NCBI GenBank assembly: GCA_036971715.1
Contig: JAVHJL010000003.1
Coordinates: 2,356,001-2,420,000 of the forward strand
Length of the DNA: 64,000 nucleotides
Source of the DNA: Arthrobotrys musiformis
Taxonomy: Eukaryota > Ascomycota > Orbiliomycetes > Orbiliales > Orbiliaceae
Reading direction: 5' to 3'
Part shown: piece after piece, positions 23,240 to 35,329 of the stretch
Layout of the letters: every line of letters begins with the position of its first letter
How positions within the stretch are numbered: position 1 is the stretch's first letter
Notes under the pieces: model-generated
Seen by the model: the letters and a program-made list of their open reading frames with translations, nothing else
What the model was told of the DNA's origin: nothing
Database searches by the model: none
Translations under genes and position numbers: made by a program

Positions 23240-24392
23240 TCAACTCAAACTCTTCTCTCCATAAAGCCTCCGAATATCACGCACAATCCCCCCAGATCCC
23301 TTCAAATATCTCCCTAACATCTCCCCCTTCTGCTCAATACTCTTTGTACGAGGCCCCATGACCTTTTCGCCCCCGACAACCTTTATCTGCGCGGACGAAT
23401 ACCCGCCTTCCCGCTGTCTATGATGCGGCGAATCCCCAGTTTCGGGGAGAAGGTAGAAGTATAGGAACTCTGTGAGGCGCAGACGGACATTTTCAGGTGT
23501 CTGGCGGGTTTTAAAGAGGAGGGAGATTGTGCGCAGGCCGTTGAGGGATTCGAATGTCTTTTTTTTATATGCCATGAAATACAATCGTTAGTGAACGGTA
23601 AGGAATATAATATCCGTGGAAGGGGGAAGGAGTGTTTACCCTCATATTTGCAGGGCATTCTAGAAGAGCACAGACGAGGGTGTCAATGGTCAATACGCGG
23701 AGCTCGGGGGGTTGTCGCCGCGAGAGGAGGGAAATGAATGTCTTTTTTTCTCAAAAGATAGATTAGTTTCCGACCCAATTCTGTGTTTGTTTTCAATTTG
23801 GTATACGGGATGGTGGAACTACCGCCATGTGCATCTCCCTCGCAAAGAGGTTTCGGGATTCCGGATGGAGAAGAAGCGTGCCTTGAAGACATTGAAGGCA
23901 CGACGTGATGAGGACTTCTTGCTGAGCTGATGTCGCACATAATCTCTAGAATTAGCACACCATCATTGCATTATCGATGGTGGAAATACTTACAATTCCT
24001 CCTCCCCGCTAGAATTCTATCCATACAACCCAGCATCTGCAATGCGACTGCGAAAACGCCGTCAGCTTATTCTCTTGTCCATCGCATACATGACCAATAG
24101 GGAATGGAGAATACGGACTATTGTATTGAAATCCATCCTGTAATTTTCTAAACTCCTTGATCCAGGGACTAGTCGGATAAGAAAGTTTATCTTTGGAATG
24201 TGAAGAGGCAGACCCCGGCCGCGACTCTTTGGCGACAGGACTGCAGATTGGGACAGGTGTGGTACAGACCAATGCGAGGTACTCGTCGATGGCCTTCAGA
24301 CCGGTTTCCATGGACGTCGAGGAATGGGAGTGGGAGAGGCGGTCGAAGGCTTGGGAGAGGACTTCTTCTGGAGAGGCGGGGGGCAGGTCCAT
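23240..24392 (-). CDS. cdc14: Cdc14, septation initiation network (SIN) component
   Basis: Exons 24392-24119, 24047-23994, 23926-23823, 23741-23640 and 23557-23240 give 283 residues. Family signature blocks fall on separate exons: the N-terminal helix WIKEFRKLQDGFQYN, IALQMLGCMDRILAGRRN, then LQGTLLLHPESRNLFAREMH, LRVLTIDTLVCALLECPANMR, and finally TFESLNGLRTISLLFK with LRLTEFLYFYLLPE. Family knowledge: this is the all-helical Cdc14 of fission yeast that partners the kinase Sid1 in the SIN and controls septum formation; it is unrelated to the Cdc14 phosphatase of budding yeast. Exons 4 and 5 begin with the same six bases after an A-run, and exon 4 is in phase 0 on both sides. Intron 1 uses a weak GTCCGT donor. 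Partner identity is inferred from the family. Confidence 0.92.
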
Positions 24393-25465
24393 CGCGATGG
24401 GATTGGGGGGGTCTATGGTCTGTACTCTATGGTAGTGATTACTTGTTTACCCTTTGTTCCATAATCTTCTGGAAATCTGCAATGGTGATGGTTGGATTCC
24501 TCAGCATGGAATTCGAACGATAATTATGGACGTATGTGTTGTTGCCGTCGTCGTTGCTTCTTTGTTGGCCAAAATCCAACACGGCGCCTCCCAACCAGCA
24601 ACCAGCAACCGGCAGGGCCAGGGAAACCGCCAACCAGGCCCAACGAATCCAGACCAGCCGGGCGCCGGCTGCACAACAGCACGAAGTTGAAATATGACAG
24701 ATCGCGATTCAATGCAAGTTAACCTGCATGTTTCTGCAGGCGCAGGGCTTATCTGAGAAATCCCCCCCCCCCCCCGGATTCAATATTCAACATGTTGAAA
24801 TTCCATCCCCGCATCCTGCATTCCTGCCTCTTTAGGCGTATCTATTCCGGCTCAAACAGCCCCAAATCGATACCATTGTGACCTTTTTGCACGGAAGGGA
24901 ACTCGCCGGCCGGAGCATTAGCATCAGGGAATCCCCCTCCTCCGTTTTTCACCTCGTTTCCCGCCTTGTTCTGCGCATGTGGCTTTTATCTTAATATATC
25001 TCGCTACCACAGCAGGATTCGCCTACTTTTCTTTATAAAAAGAAGATGGAAGCCGGAGTCGTAATCTCTCAATCTCATTTGTTACTTTTCTTTCACCCAC
25101 AAGCTTATAATTAGCAAAAGAAGATCTGATTAATAAAGCGAAGTTGGTTTACGTATCACTCGTGTGACTCTGTATTCACCAAGACGCCACTCGCTCTCCG
25201 GACCTCGTATAGTTACTTCCCTCCCCTTTTACCACCAAGGAAAGCAGCCGTTATATAAAAATAACTTCATCCTCCCTCCCCGTTAAAAATAATATATAAT
25301 CCCTCCCCTTCAAGATCACCACCTGTTACCAAACTTGACCCTAAGCTATCCGGCCGATCAACCAAAGTAAAGTAAACCCCGCCCAAAACAATTAATTCCG
25401 CATCAAACCCCAACTCAACACGAAAGCCAACCAGACCGAGAGGGAGCGCTGGTTAAATAAAGAAC
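24393..25465. other. Divergent promoter region, cdc14 / GGPP synthase
   Basis: About 1.07 kb between divergent starts, with a 14-base C tract (24762-24775). The near end before 25466 is pyrimidine- and A-rich, as expected of a fungal leader. No coding evidence. Confidence 0.6.
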
Positions 25466-27107
25466 ATGATGGAAGCGCGTGACTCCCCGCCATCCAGCAA
25501 CAGCGGATCTGTTGTAAAATCGATGGTAAATGGTAGTAATGGCACTAGCTCTCACGCCAAAACTCCCTCCGACGGTATTCCACCGCATCTCCTCTACGGC
25601 GGCAGTCCAACCGGGTACTCGAAACAACATATCCCCCCACCATCCGCAGACGATTCAGGCAATATGAGCGGCGAACAAAGAGGTCCGCGAGATTTTTCGT
25701 TGAATGTGATTAAGAGGCCGTGGTCTCAGGCGAAAGAAAAGGTATGCAATGCATATTATATGCATATTCAACAATTTATTTTTTTCGAGTTTATCTTTTC
25801 AAAAGAAAAACAAAAATTGTTACTTTTTTGCTAACCGTAATGGACCGGGGTTTTATGCATTTAGGCGGTATGCGCTCCGTACGACTATCTAGTCTCGCTG
25901 CCGGGGAAGGACATCCGATCCCAGCTCATCGAGGCCTTCAATATCTACCTTCAAGTCCCTGAAGAATCCCTGAACACAATCAAGCATATCGTGGCCATGC
26001 TCCACAATGCTTCGCTACTGTATGTCTTTCCCTAACTTCTATGAAATATAAATATTAAAAAAAATGAAAAGAAAAGCCTAAGAATTTTTATGCTAATGTC
26101 TTCTTTGTACCTTTTCGTGACAAATAAAAAGTGTGGATGATGTGGAAGATCATTCGGTTCTACGACGAGGATATCCCGTCGCGCATAGCCTTTTCGGCGT
26201 CGCGCAGACGATAAATTCTGCGAATTATATATACTTTCGTGCCATGCAGGACATCACAAAGTTGAAGAATCCGGCGTGCACGCAGGTGTTTACTGGTATT
26301 AACTCTCCATTTGTGGGATTTCTTGGTAGATTCGATGAGCTAACGATTAGATCAAGAGGAATTGATAAACCTCCACCGAGGCCAGGGAATGGACCTCTTC
26401 TGGAGGGATACCTTGACATGTCCATCTGAAGATGACTACCTGGAGATGGTTAGCAACAGTATGTTGTAATATCGCTACTACTCACGGATGTTTCTCTTTC
26501 TGACAACCCGCATTTTCCTAGAAACCGGAGGGCTGTTCCGCCTTGCAATCAAGCTCATGCAAGCCGAGAGTGCGAGTGAAGTGTACGTGAAAATAAGAAA
26601 ATCATCCTCTAAATTTTATACGGAAGGCACGTTGGCTAACCATGTTTTCTTCAGAGACTACCTCGACCTTGTCAACCTCATGGGATTGATTTTCCAGATC
26701 AGGGATGACTACATGAATCTACAGTCGGATCAGGTATGTAACCGTATCCTGATTTCACTAGGTGTCTAGCTCGCAGGTAACTAACGAAGATTCCTTGGAA
26801 AAAGTACGCCAAAAACAAAGGTTTCGCAGAAGACCTAACGGAAGGCAAATTCTCATTCCCAATAATCCATTCCATCCGTGCCAACCCGACAAATCTACAA
26901 CTCATAAATATTTTAAAGCAACAGACGCAAGATGATGGTGTGAAGCACTACGCTGTTGCATATATGAGGGATCAGACAAAGTCGTTCGAGTATACACAAT
27001 CAGTACTGAAAGATTTGTACGAACAGGCGGTGGGGTTGTTGGATTCGTTTGGAGAGAATGCGGCGTTGAAGGCCATTCTGGGGAAGCTAAAGGTTGATGT
27101 TTGGTAA
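25466..27107 (+). CDS. Geranylgeranyl diphosphate synthase
   Basis: Exons 25466-25741, 25865-26019, 26132-26295, 26351-26458, 26522-26582, 26655-26733 and 26805-27107 give 381 residues. First Asp-rich motif DDVED (about 146-150) preceded by LLVDD, the [20 protein letters not shown] stretch, [29 protein letters not shown], and the second Asp motif IRDDYMN followed by [18 protein letters not shown] are all in place, binding Mg-diphosphate. Family knowledge: condenses FPP with IPP to GGPP for prenylation of Rho/Rab GTPases, ubiquinone side chains and carotenoids or diterpenes. The first exon (about 90 residues, Ser/Pro/Gly-rich) is an extension outside the catalytic core. No cyclase, P450 or transporter neighbour is present, so a housekeeping copy is most likely (inference). 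Confidence 0.95.
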
Positions 27108-30100
27108 TTATCACTGCTTACTTGGCGACTTGGCTACTCGAGGTATCCGCTTGGAGTACTGGGTGGATACAGATGTGATGCATATGTAACCCCTCTTTCG
27201 AGGGTTACCGGTCCCGTACTCAAGGTTAACGGAATTGTTTTGGAGTATGATGACATTGGTTGTACCTAATAGTTTCTTTATCCTTCCTCCTCACCGTCGG
27301 TCATAATCACTTTGGAGTTTTCTTGGATTCATTGGTTTTCCTTTTTTTTTTTTTTTTTTTCCTTTTCACTTGTTTCTTTTCTGGAGGGAAAAATGACATG
27401 TAATATTGTAGCGAGTATATCCGAGTTTTTCTGTTGCAATTGGCCCTCCCGAAGCCGACTTTTCCGCTTTAACCGCAAACCCATTATACTACCTAGGTAA
27501 CTTCAAGCCCTCTTAACTAGGTACCTAGCCAATTGGTAATGCATTCATCCTGGAACTACTGTTTGCACAAACATTTCTTGTAGTCCTTTTTTTTTGTATT
27601 TCTCCGAGAGTGTCGATCACTATTACCTTGGTCCTTGGCTTCCTATCAGAGGGGGCGTGTCCCGTCATGTACTTTTTTGCCTACAAAAAATACAAGGCTA
27701 GGATCTCTAGAAGCAAAGAGTATGTAGTGCTTTCTCAGGTTATACGATGATCGCTGTGTCAGGGAGGAAGCTAGCTCTAGGAGCGAGGTTATGAAAACAT
27801 GCTGTTCATCAGATTCCAAAAATAATGATGATATTTTTTTCCCAAGTTGTTCACACTGAGCGCCGCAAATACCCAGCCGCTGGTTCTAATTTCCGACTTT
27901 CCTCTATGAAATGCGAAGCTTTAAGGAAGAGGCGGCGATCATCGTCAGCTCAAATTCTTGGTAAAAGAAGCCTTGTAGATGGCCTCAACCCTCCTCTTGG
28001 TTTGAGGCGTAGCTTGCATGAGCACGAGCTCCTAGCTCGGCCACAGCTAGTATTTGAGGACGGCGGTGGCACACTACACCCACATGTTTACGATTTACGA
28101 TCGTGTCTCTTCTAAGAAGTTCTAACCTCATAAGCCCGGTTAGGACGATAGCCGCCTCCCCACTGGATGGGTAAATGCAATGCATGCAGAGACGGACGAT
28201 CGAAGGAACTGTTGTGTTCCTGGGAATATTCCTCGTGCGTGTCATGTTTAAGCACCCGCCTGTCCGTAGATACTCATTTCCGCATACGTCTACAGGTTTT
28301 AAACAAGTATCAAAAAAAAAAAAAATACATCTCAGCTCACAAAAGCAATACCGCGGAAACCATTGGTCCAGGGGTGTGTGTTATGTGTGTATGGTCTCAA
28401 GTTACGATTCCAGCAAAGAAAAGAGAGAAATGACAAGCGCTAACTTCGAAACTGGTAAATCCCGCGATGATTGTTGGGTATTAGTTCCTCTATCCTATAG
28501 GATTCCCCAAGAACGGGTCAACCCATGCGTATGCGTTATGCACTAGGTATGATAGCAAAACGGAACCTGCAAGAAATCCTTCTCTGTCTCGTGTGCTTTT
28601 ATTTTTCTGTAGATGAGGGAGGAATGAGCCCTGCGTCTTGCATTCCATACACCCACCATACACGTGCAAAAACGGGCAATATCCACAATGACATCACCCA
28701 AGAACAGGGAATTGAAAACATATACCTCACTTTAGATGGTCAAGTGCCAGGGGGGGTTTAGAAGCAGTTCTTCCATAGAATTCAGAGTCTGTGCTGCATA
28801 GTTTTCAAATCTCACCTGTTGAAACCGAGATATCATCTTGAGCTCCGGAGCTTCGACAGTGAGCAGCAGGGGTAATCTCAAGCATTCTTGCATTTGCCTT
28901 TCATGCAAGCACAGGAATATTTACTGAAAATCAGCGGAAGTACTCTCGCGAGCCGGTGATGGTCGATCCGTTACCTAGCAATCGCTGCAAACCAGTACTT
29001 CTGTTACATGCCTACCTACCACTTTACGACACCCTTGTCTTGGGCCACGAACTAATAAGGGTGGCCGTTTGAGAAGGTGTTGGAAGTTGCCAAGCTCGGG
29101 AGACAGGTACAATGACGTCGGTGTGCAGCAGAAGGCATCCGCTTAGCGCACCCTCTGGCATGCTGGTTCCGAGATCTCTTATCTTTCTTGTCCGAATCAG
29201 CGACCCCCAGCCGAGGCGTGGGGTGTCGGCCAAGGCGCTAAGGAACGTATGTGGACCCTGACAAGATCTTAAGAAGGGCTTCCCGTGATTTTCTTCGAAA
29301 CAACCGTGGCAGACGGTTATCGTGCTGCATGGTACTATCATGTCATTGCGCTGCAATTGGCGCGAGCTAATCTGGGGACGCTTGCTCCGAGCTGGCGTCC
29401 TGCGCTGACTTGGCTAATGTCTTTTTCATGTCTGGGATCTGCCGGTATCCGACCTGCGGTGTTGGTTGGTGCCCAATCACTATCACGCCGCAGATATGTA
29501 TGGCGGAAGGCGGCATGCAACCCAGCTAGCTGCGGCATGTTTTTTGGGATACTGAAAGCCTGGAATTTCAAGTAACCTCGCTGTTTTGGATTTATTGATT
29601 TCGGTAGGATGGGCAGTAGTTAAATTGGAGGTGCACAAGGTAAAAGATCCAATGGCGTATGGACATATGGTGTATCGACGAAAAGCCAAGGGAAACACCT
29701 TGGATAGAGCAGGTCATCGTCATATCTCGGTCGATGGCTTGAACTATAGATGCGAGGCTCCACTGATTGTCGGCGGAAATGCACGCAGGCGTTACCTTCG
29801 AGCTCCGAGCTTCAAATCTAAGAAAACTAGAAGGCCGATGTGACGATCTGAGAAATTTTTTTTAAAAAAGAGATCGAGAGTATACATGTAGTAAGGACAT
29901 TTTGGATGCCAGGCTCTATAGCTCTATGGACACACAGCCCCTCGCAAATAAGGTTAGCCGGCTGTCCCACGTTGCAGCCGGTTGCGGGCGTGTTTGAATA
30001 TATCGAATCCCAGATGCATGTCTCTGGGATTGCGGGTGGATTCTCGCTCTATCTTCAAGAACCCTATCTATCGCAATCATCGGTGGCTCTATCACCATCG

Positions 30101-31364
30101 TCATGCTTGTTCAGAACTATCAAATTAGGAGATTTTCCGAACATGATACTTGATTTCTTTCAGTCATTGTCAACCCTTGTGTCCTGGCAGCTCAGACGTC
30201 ATCCATAACTCGGAAGAAGATATAGGAAGATTTTTTTTAAAAAAAAAAAAAAGATTTTAAAATTTTTTTTTAATTTTTTTCAAAAAATTCTGATTTTGTG
30301 ATAGACTTTCCGAGCGTGAAGACAGGGCGGTGCGTCATGTTGGCTGGAAGCGAATGGCCAACAGTTTCACATGGAAGAAGCTGCCGCACCATATTTGCTT
30401 TTGTCGTCGTCATCCCAAGTGTCCGGCCCAACACAAATAATCCCACAAATGACTCGAGTCCCGCTAAGCCCAACTGGAGCTCTCTAAACCCGTCTGTTAT
30501 GACAGTGATTAAGAACTAAGCTGATGGGCGGCCCATATGCAGTGCAGACCCTGTCCATCTAATGCTTCTACTTGACACCTATCTCCTGAGCTTCAGCTAG
30601 TTCAGCTCCTATAGATCGAGCACCGTCCAGTTGGCGCTTGCACAACAGCTGTTTACTGCACTCCACATTGGCCCGATGGACGCATAGATGCACATGTATC
30701 AATCATTTTTGACTAGCGAAAACCGAAACGTATGAGGGAGCTAGATTGATCTGTAACAAACTAGACATAGTGTCAATCGGCTACTGGCTCGAAAATGCAC
30801 CAATATAGCAGTAACATCCATTGTTGGATCGGTTCAAGCAATGCCCCCGTCGTCGAGCTCAAGCTTGGGTTCCGACTAAACTTTGCTTTTATAATTCCTT
30901 CCGGCAGCACTACTACACCCCCTCCTTCGCTTTCCGACTTTATAACTCCCTCCCTCTCTCTTTTTTTTTTTTTGCTTTTGCCTCGTATGGACAAAATCCA
31001 CTCACCATGACAGCGTTAATGGATTAATGTTTAAACCCGCGATAAACAGGTTTCAGCTTCCCGCCAATGAACGGATAAGGACCGCATTAAGTTTCGCCCC
31101 TCTTTGGAAATTTGGGCTATAAAGTCGATGTCCCCATCTCCCCATTCCGCTCACGATCTTTCCAAATTCCCCATCATTCCATATTCAAAGTATAAGCTTC
31201 ACTCAATCCTTAAACACCACCACCACCACCACCACCACCACCACCACCACCACCACTATCAATAGAGTATCATTCACTGCAAAGGCCTTATTAATTAAAA
31301 CTAACATTGAACACCAACCTACGCTACGTTAGCTTTTTGTTCGAATCACCAAATATATTTCAAG
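27108..31364. other. 4.3 kb gene-poor interval
   Basis: No frame on either strand shows a recognised domain or a convincing exon chain. Contents: 19-base T tract (27342-27360), palindrome CTAGGTACCTAG (27517-27528), dense mixed A/T runs (29858-29876, 30232-30296), a pyrimidine-rich block near 30880-30975, and a CAC repeat just before the next gene (31215-31256). Frames of 70-110 codons around 27825-28115, 29024-29356 and 29586-29843 have no family resemblance and no spliced continuation I could support. Degenerate mobile DNA is possible, but I see no terminal repeats or transposase/reverse-transcriptase remnants. Confidence 0.5.
31215..31256. repeat. (CAC)14 microsatellite upstream of the HAD phosphatase gene
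   Basis: Fourteen tandem CAC units about 110 bp before the ATG, probably within the 5' untranslated region or core promoter. Confidence 0.9.
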
Positions 31365-32477
31365 ATGCCTTCTCTTACACTACCCGCTGTTGCTATCTCC
31401 GAGAGCTTGAAGGTCTCCAAAGGTAGCATTCCTTCTGCCACCGCCCAAGGAGCTGAAAAGAGGGATATAATTATATTTTCCGGTAAGTTTTACACAAAGG
31501 GCACGGATTGGTATATGACTTAATACTAACGCACCTGGGGTATTGGAAGATTTCGATGGTACTATATTTATGCAAGATACCGGTCACATTCTCTTCGACC
31601 ACCATGGATGCGGCGCAGCTCGAAGAGAACAGCTTGATGAAGAAATCAAGACTGGTGCTCGATCATTCCGCGCTGTTTCCGAAGATATGTGGGCTAGCCT
31701 GAACGTCCCATTCGAAGACGGTTTCACGATCATGAAACAAAAGCTTGAGATCGATCCAGACTTCGACGAGTTTCACAAATATTGCATTGCGAATGATATC
31801 CCATTCAACGTCATCTCAGCTGGTCTGAAGCCCATTTTAAGGAAGGTACTTGATGTCTTCCTGGGAGAAACACAGGTAGGGCCTACAACCAAGAGTTCTC
31901 TAGATTTGAGGTATATATTTGCTAATTTCGGTCGTTTACATAGTCTGCGCACATTGACATCGTCGCCAATGACGCACAGATTTCTCACGATGGCAGCGAA
32001 TGGAAGCCCATCTGGCGTCACGACAATGAACTCGGCCACGACAAGGCAGCCTCTTTACAAGAATTCAAGGCAATTGCTTCCTCGGAGAGCGAAGATGGCT
32101 CTGTTCCTCTGATCGTTTTCGTCGGCGATGGTGTTTCCGACCTCCCAGCCGCGCGTGAGGCTGACGTTCTATTCGCCCGCCGTGGTCTCAGACTCGAGGA
32201 ATACTGCATCGAGAATAAAATTTCTTACCTTCCTTTCGACACTTTCGCCGATATTCAAACTGAGTTGGCGAGATTGGTCCAACAAGACCAAGAAATGACC
32301 CACGGCTCAGGAAAGCCTGCCCAGTACAACCCAAGAGCAAACTTTTGGCGCCGAGCGTCAAGCAAGAAGACTGTGCCGACTTTGAGCTCAGTCCGAGCAT
32401 CGGCTACTCCTGCGCCAGGAAATACTTTTCTCCCTGTGGAGCAAAATTATGCCCCTCAGCCAACATTGGTATCTTAA
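31365..32477 (+). CDS. HAD-superfamily phosphatase (phosphoserine-phosphatase-like, YNL010W type)
   Basis: Exons 31365-31482, 31550-31875 and 31944-32477 give 325 residues. Motif I DFDGT (D40 nucleophile, D42 acid/base) is split by intron 1 and restored by splicing; motif II Ser/Thr is likely in FNVISAG; motif III Lys in GHDKAASL; motif IV GDGVSDLPAAREADVLFARR holds the Mg-binding Asp pair. This order and spacing match the small fungal HAD phosphatases related to yeast YNL010W rather than the longer true phosphoserine phosphatases. The C-terminal about 60 residues (after FADIQTELARLV) are Pro/Ala/Ser-rich and lie outside the fold. Likely cytosolic; no signal peptide. Substrate is not determinable from sequence; small sugar- or polyol-phosphates are the usual proposals for the group. 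Confidence 0.9.
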
Positions 32478-33738
32478 GCTTTGAGAATAGATCATACATC
32501 GGACTAACTGCCGCTTCTTCTTCTTCTTCTTCCTTTTCTTGTTCCCCCTGTTATTTTTCTAGAGCATTTTCGCCTTCACTTCTCTCGCTCCGTTCTTGTA
32601 GTCTTTTTTTTGTGGGTTCCAAATTGTTAGATTTTGACCTTCGTTGAATTTTTAGAGCAGGCGTTCTTGGTTTTTGGGTTTAGATTAGAGGGTCCGACCA
32701 CCGTGAAGGCCTGAGCTGGGCCTCAGAGATGGTGGTTATAGAAAGAAGATAGACCGAGACAAGATAGAACTGACTGTTTTAGATTGTTTTCCTTTTACTT
32801 TCTGTGTTCTTTTCTTCTACAAGCTCTCTTTTGTGAGCTTCTTCATTCGCTTTTTTTGTACTGTTCAAACCTTTCCAGCCAAGGAAAGTCATGCAGGAGG
32901 GAGGACTGATATAGAGATTTGTTGGGCAAGCTTACATGTATGTATGTATGCGCGAGCCTCCAGAACTGCGCCGGAGTCGGTACTTGGGGGCCGATATATC
33001 GCTCACTCCGAGTCGAAGGTGTAATGAAATACCCTTTTTACAGAAAACGAATCCCTTCTCACGCAAGTTTTTTCTCGTAATCGTACCTGCACCCTGTAGA
33101 ACTCGACACTTGGGTAAACGTTGCAACTGCAAACATGCACAAACGGTCCGGTGACAATCATCCGTATCGTGGGATGCAAAACAGGGATCAGGCACACCTT
33201 TCTAGTGGTCCAATATGGTGGGAAAAGCTTAGCCAGGAGCCTGTAGCACAGGCCGCCATCCGAATGAAAAGATGGGGGGCTTAACGACATCGAAATAGTA
33301 AGTATAATCCATCAATCCCACCGAATCCAATCGATCTCATTAGCTTTTGGGGTAGCTCCCACCAAGCTACGTGCGAGGTCTGGTGCCTACCTACCCAAGC
33401 TAGCTAGCACCGTGGCGTTTTTCTTTCTGTTACCCCAAATTGTGCCAACCTTCCTCGCCGACGGAAGCTGTGGAAAGGTACCCTAAATGCCTGCTTTACC
33501 TAAGACTATCGGCCAAATGTGCACCAGTTTTGATGTATTTCCTCCGACCACATCCGTGAGGCTGAAATGGAATCTTACGTGGAGGTTCTACAAAAAGGGG
33601 TGAGCATGTGCGCCTGCACGAAGCTGCAGGCCCAGGATCGAAACCCTCAACATAAAATAGGCCCACGGTCCGATCGATGAATTCCAAATTTAACTGCCTA
33701 GGCACACACGGCGACCGGAACAACAGAAAGTGAGCAGG

Positions 33739-33759
33739 AAAAAAAAAAAAAAAAAAAAA
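33739..33759. repeat. Poly(A) tract, 21 bp
   Basis: Uninterrupted A run in intergenic sequence. Confidence 0.95.
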
Positions 33760-34142
33760 GGGAAAGAAAAGAGAAATAAAACGTGCCCCTTGTTTGTAAA
33801 AGACTAGAATTAGAACTTCTATCCCGACTGACAGACGAACACACAAACTTGACCCCCAGCTGGAATCAGGAGACGTGAGTGGTTTCATTTTTTGGGTATC
33901 TCAGAACGTTTAAAAAGAGTATTAGCGTCAAGTCAAGTCCTGTTTTGCGTGATTTTATAGCGAACGAGCGATTACGGCAGCGATGAATTCACGAAATACT
34001 CTGTCCTCGAGCTTCTAGCTTCTCGATATTTTCGATTCTCGATCAGCTATCGGATCTCATCACACTTCAGATTACGACGTCGCCGACTATTTCCGGACAA
34101 GGTCTAGCTGCGTTTCGTTTGAGGTTTTGTTCCGCTCACCGA

Positions 34143-34162
34143 CCTGGCCTGGCCTGGCCTGG
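34143..34162. repeat. (CCTGG)4 pentamer repeat
   Basis: Four tandem CCTGG units in the interval upstream of the PSD2-type gene. Confidence 0.85.
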
Positions 34163-35329
34163 AAGAGACGCAAAAACCTACCCGGATAACGGCTCCCCAT
34201 CATTTCCACTCAAGAAATACGATCTCAGATTCTATAGCCGACCCGGTCCGAAATTGCTCGTGAGGCTGTTGTTTTGTTTTTGAAAGGGAATCCACAGGAG
34301 AGGGATGAATCTATGGGGCCACTCAGCCGGCCAAGTCTTGGGAGGTTAGGGAGGAGCCGAAGTGGTGAGTTTCTACGCGGCATCGATTTAAATTCCGCTT
34401 GCAGCCCTTCGACATCTACGGCGGGCGAGTCTTTGTGCCTGAGGGTGAAAACCTAAAGATCGGTTACGACGGCCGGATTGGACGAGGGATATGAAGCTGG
34501 GACAATGTCTCTGTCGATGTCATCGGTGGGAAAAGGCAAATCGAAAGGTGCCGCAGCGCCAGTGCAGCAGCGTATTCGGAGGTCTATAATAGACAGCTGG
34601 TAAACAGTACATCTATATACGCCAAACCTGCCTTTTATATACCGTGCTGCAGACGTACCAAGTACTGGGCTTACCTTAGTCTCTGGCAAATGCACAGCGG
34701 CGCACAAGCCTACCCGGTCTCTTCTCTCGTCATAGATTCCTTTTAATATGAGATGGGTATAGCGGAGTTCTGCCAGCTCAGCCCGGTTACAGTTACATCA
34801 TATGTTCCTGTTTCGAGATTCTGCTTCTCTCTCCCCCTCAAAACCACCATCCCGCAACCTGTCGAGACTCTATATTATTATATCCCCTGTCAAAGTAGCA
34901 CACACACACGCACACCACTCTCCCTTCACAGAGCCTCATCCAGACACTTTTTTTTTTTTTTTTTGGCTGATTTCGATACTCAACTTGCTCCGCATTGGGT
35001 ATCTGACAGCTTCGTGTTGAAAGTTGCTGAAGCTTGCGTTCACTATCACATCCCAAATCGGCACGCTGCCTTGGGCCTATCACATCCACCATTCATACCC
35101 ATGCTTTAAGCTTGCTTGTAATCTCTGCTTGCTTGCTTGTCATCCAATTTCCTGCAATACCCCAGAGCTCTAGCTTTTGCTTTACCTCATCCCTGAAAAG
35201 CTACACTTCGAAGACAACAACTACACTCTCTGCCAATTCCAAGAATCTTCTAATATTAATTCTCCCACCCGTGGAATTTCTTTATTCACAGGCACTCCGA
35301 ATCTAAGCCGAGGTGCATCACCTAAAATC

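Larger units (their letters stand above)
32478..35329. other. 2.85 kb interval upstream of the phosphatidylserine decarboxylase gene
   Basis: The left part is T-rich 3' sequence of the HAD gene. Further on: A tract (33739-33759), CCTGG pentamer repeat (34143-34162) and T tract (34948-34964). No coding or RNA gene recognised; the right few hundred bases are the promoter and leader of the next gene. Confidence 0.55.

Noticed and set aside
23240..24392. Cdc14 protein phosphatase
   Set aside because: There is no CX5R phosphatase motif; the blocks match the all-helical SIN component of the same name.
21997..27107. Secondary-metabolite cluster made of the methyltransferase and GGPP synthase
   Set aside because: The genes between and around them (Cdc14, Sam35, HAD phosphatase) are housekeeping, and there is no cyclase, P450, transporter or regulator.
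29586..29843. 85-codon basic frame in the gene-poor interval
   Set aside because: Resembles no ribosomal or other small basic protein I know, and has no spliced continuation.
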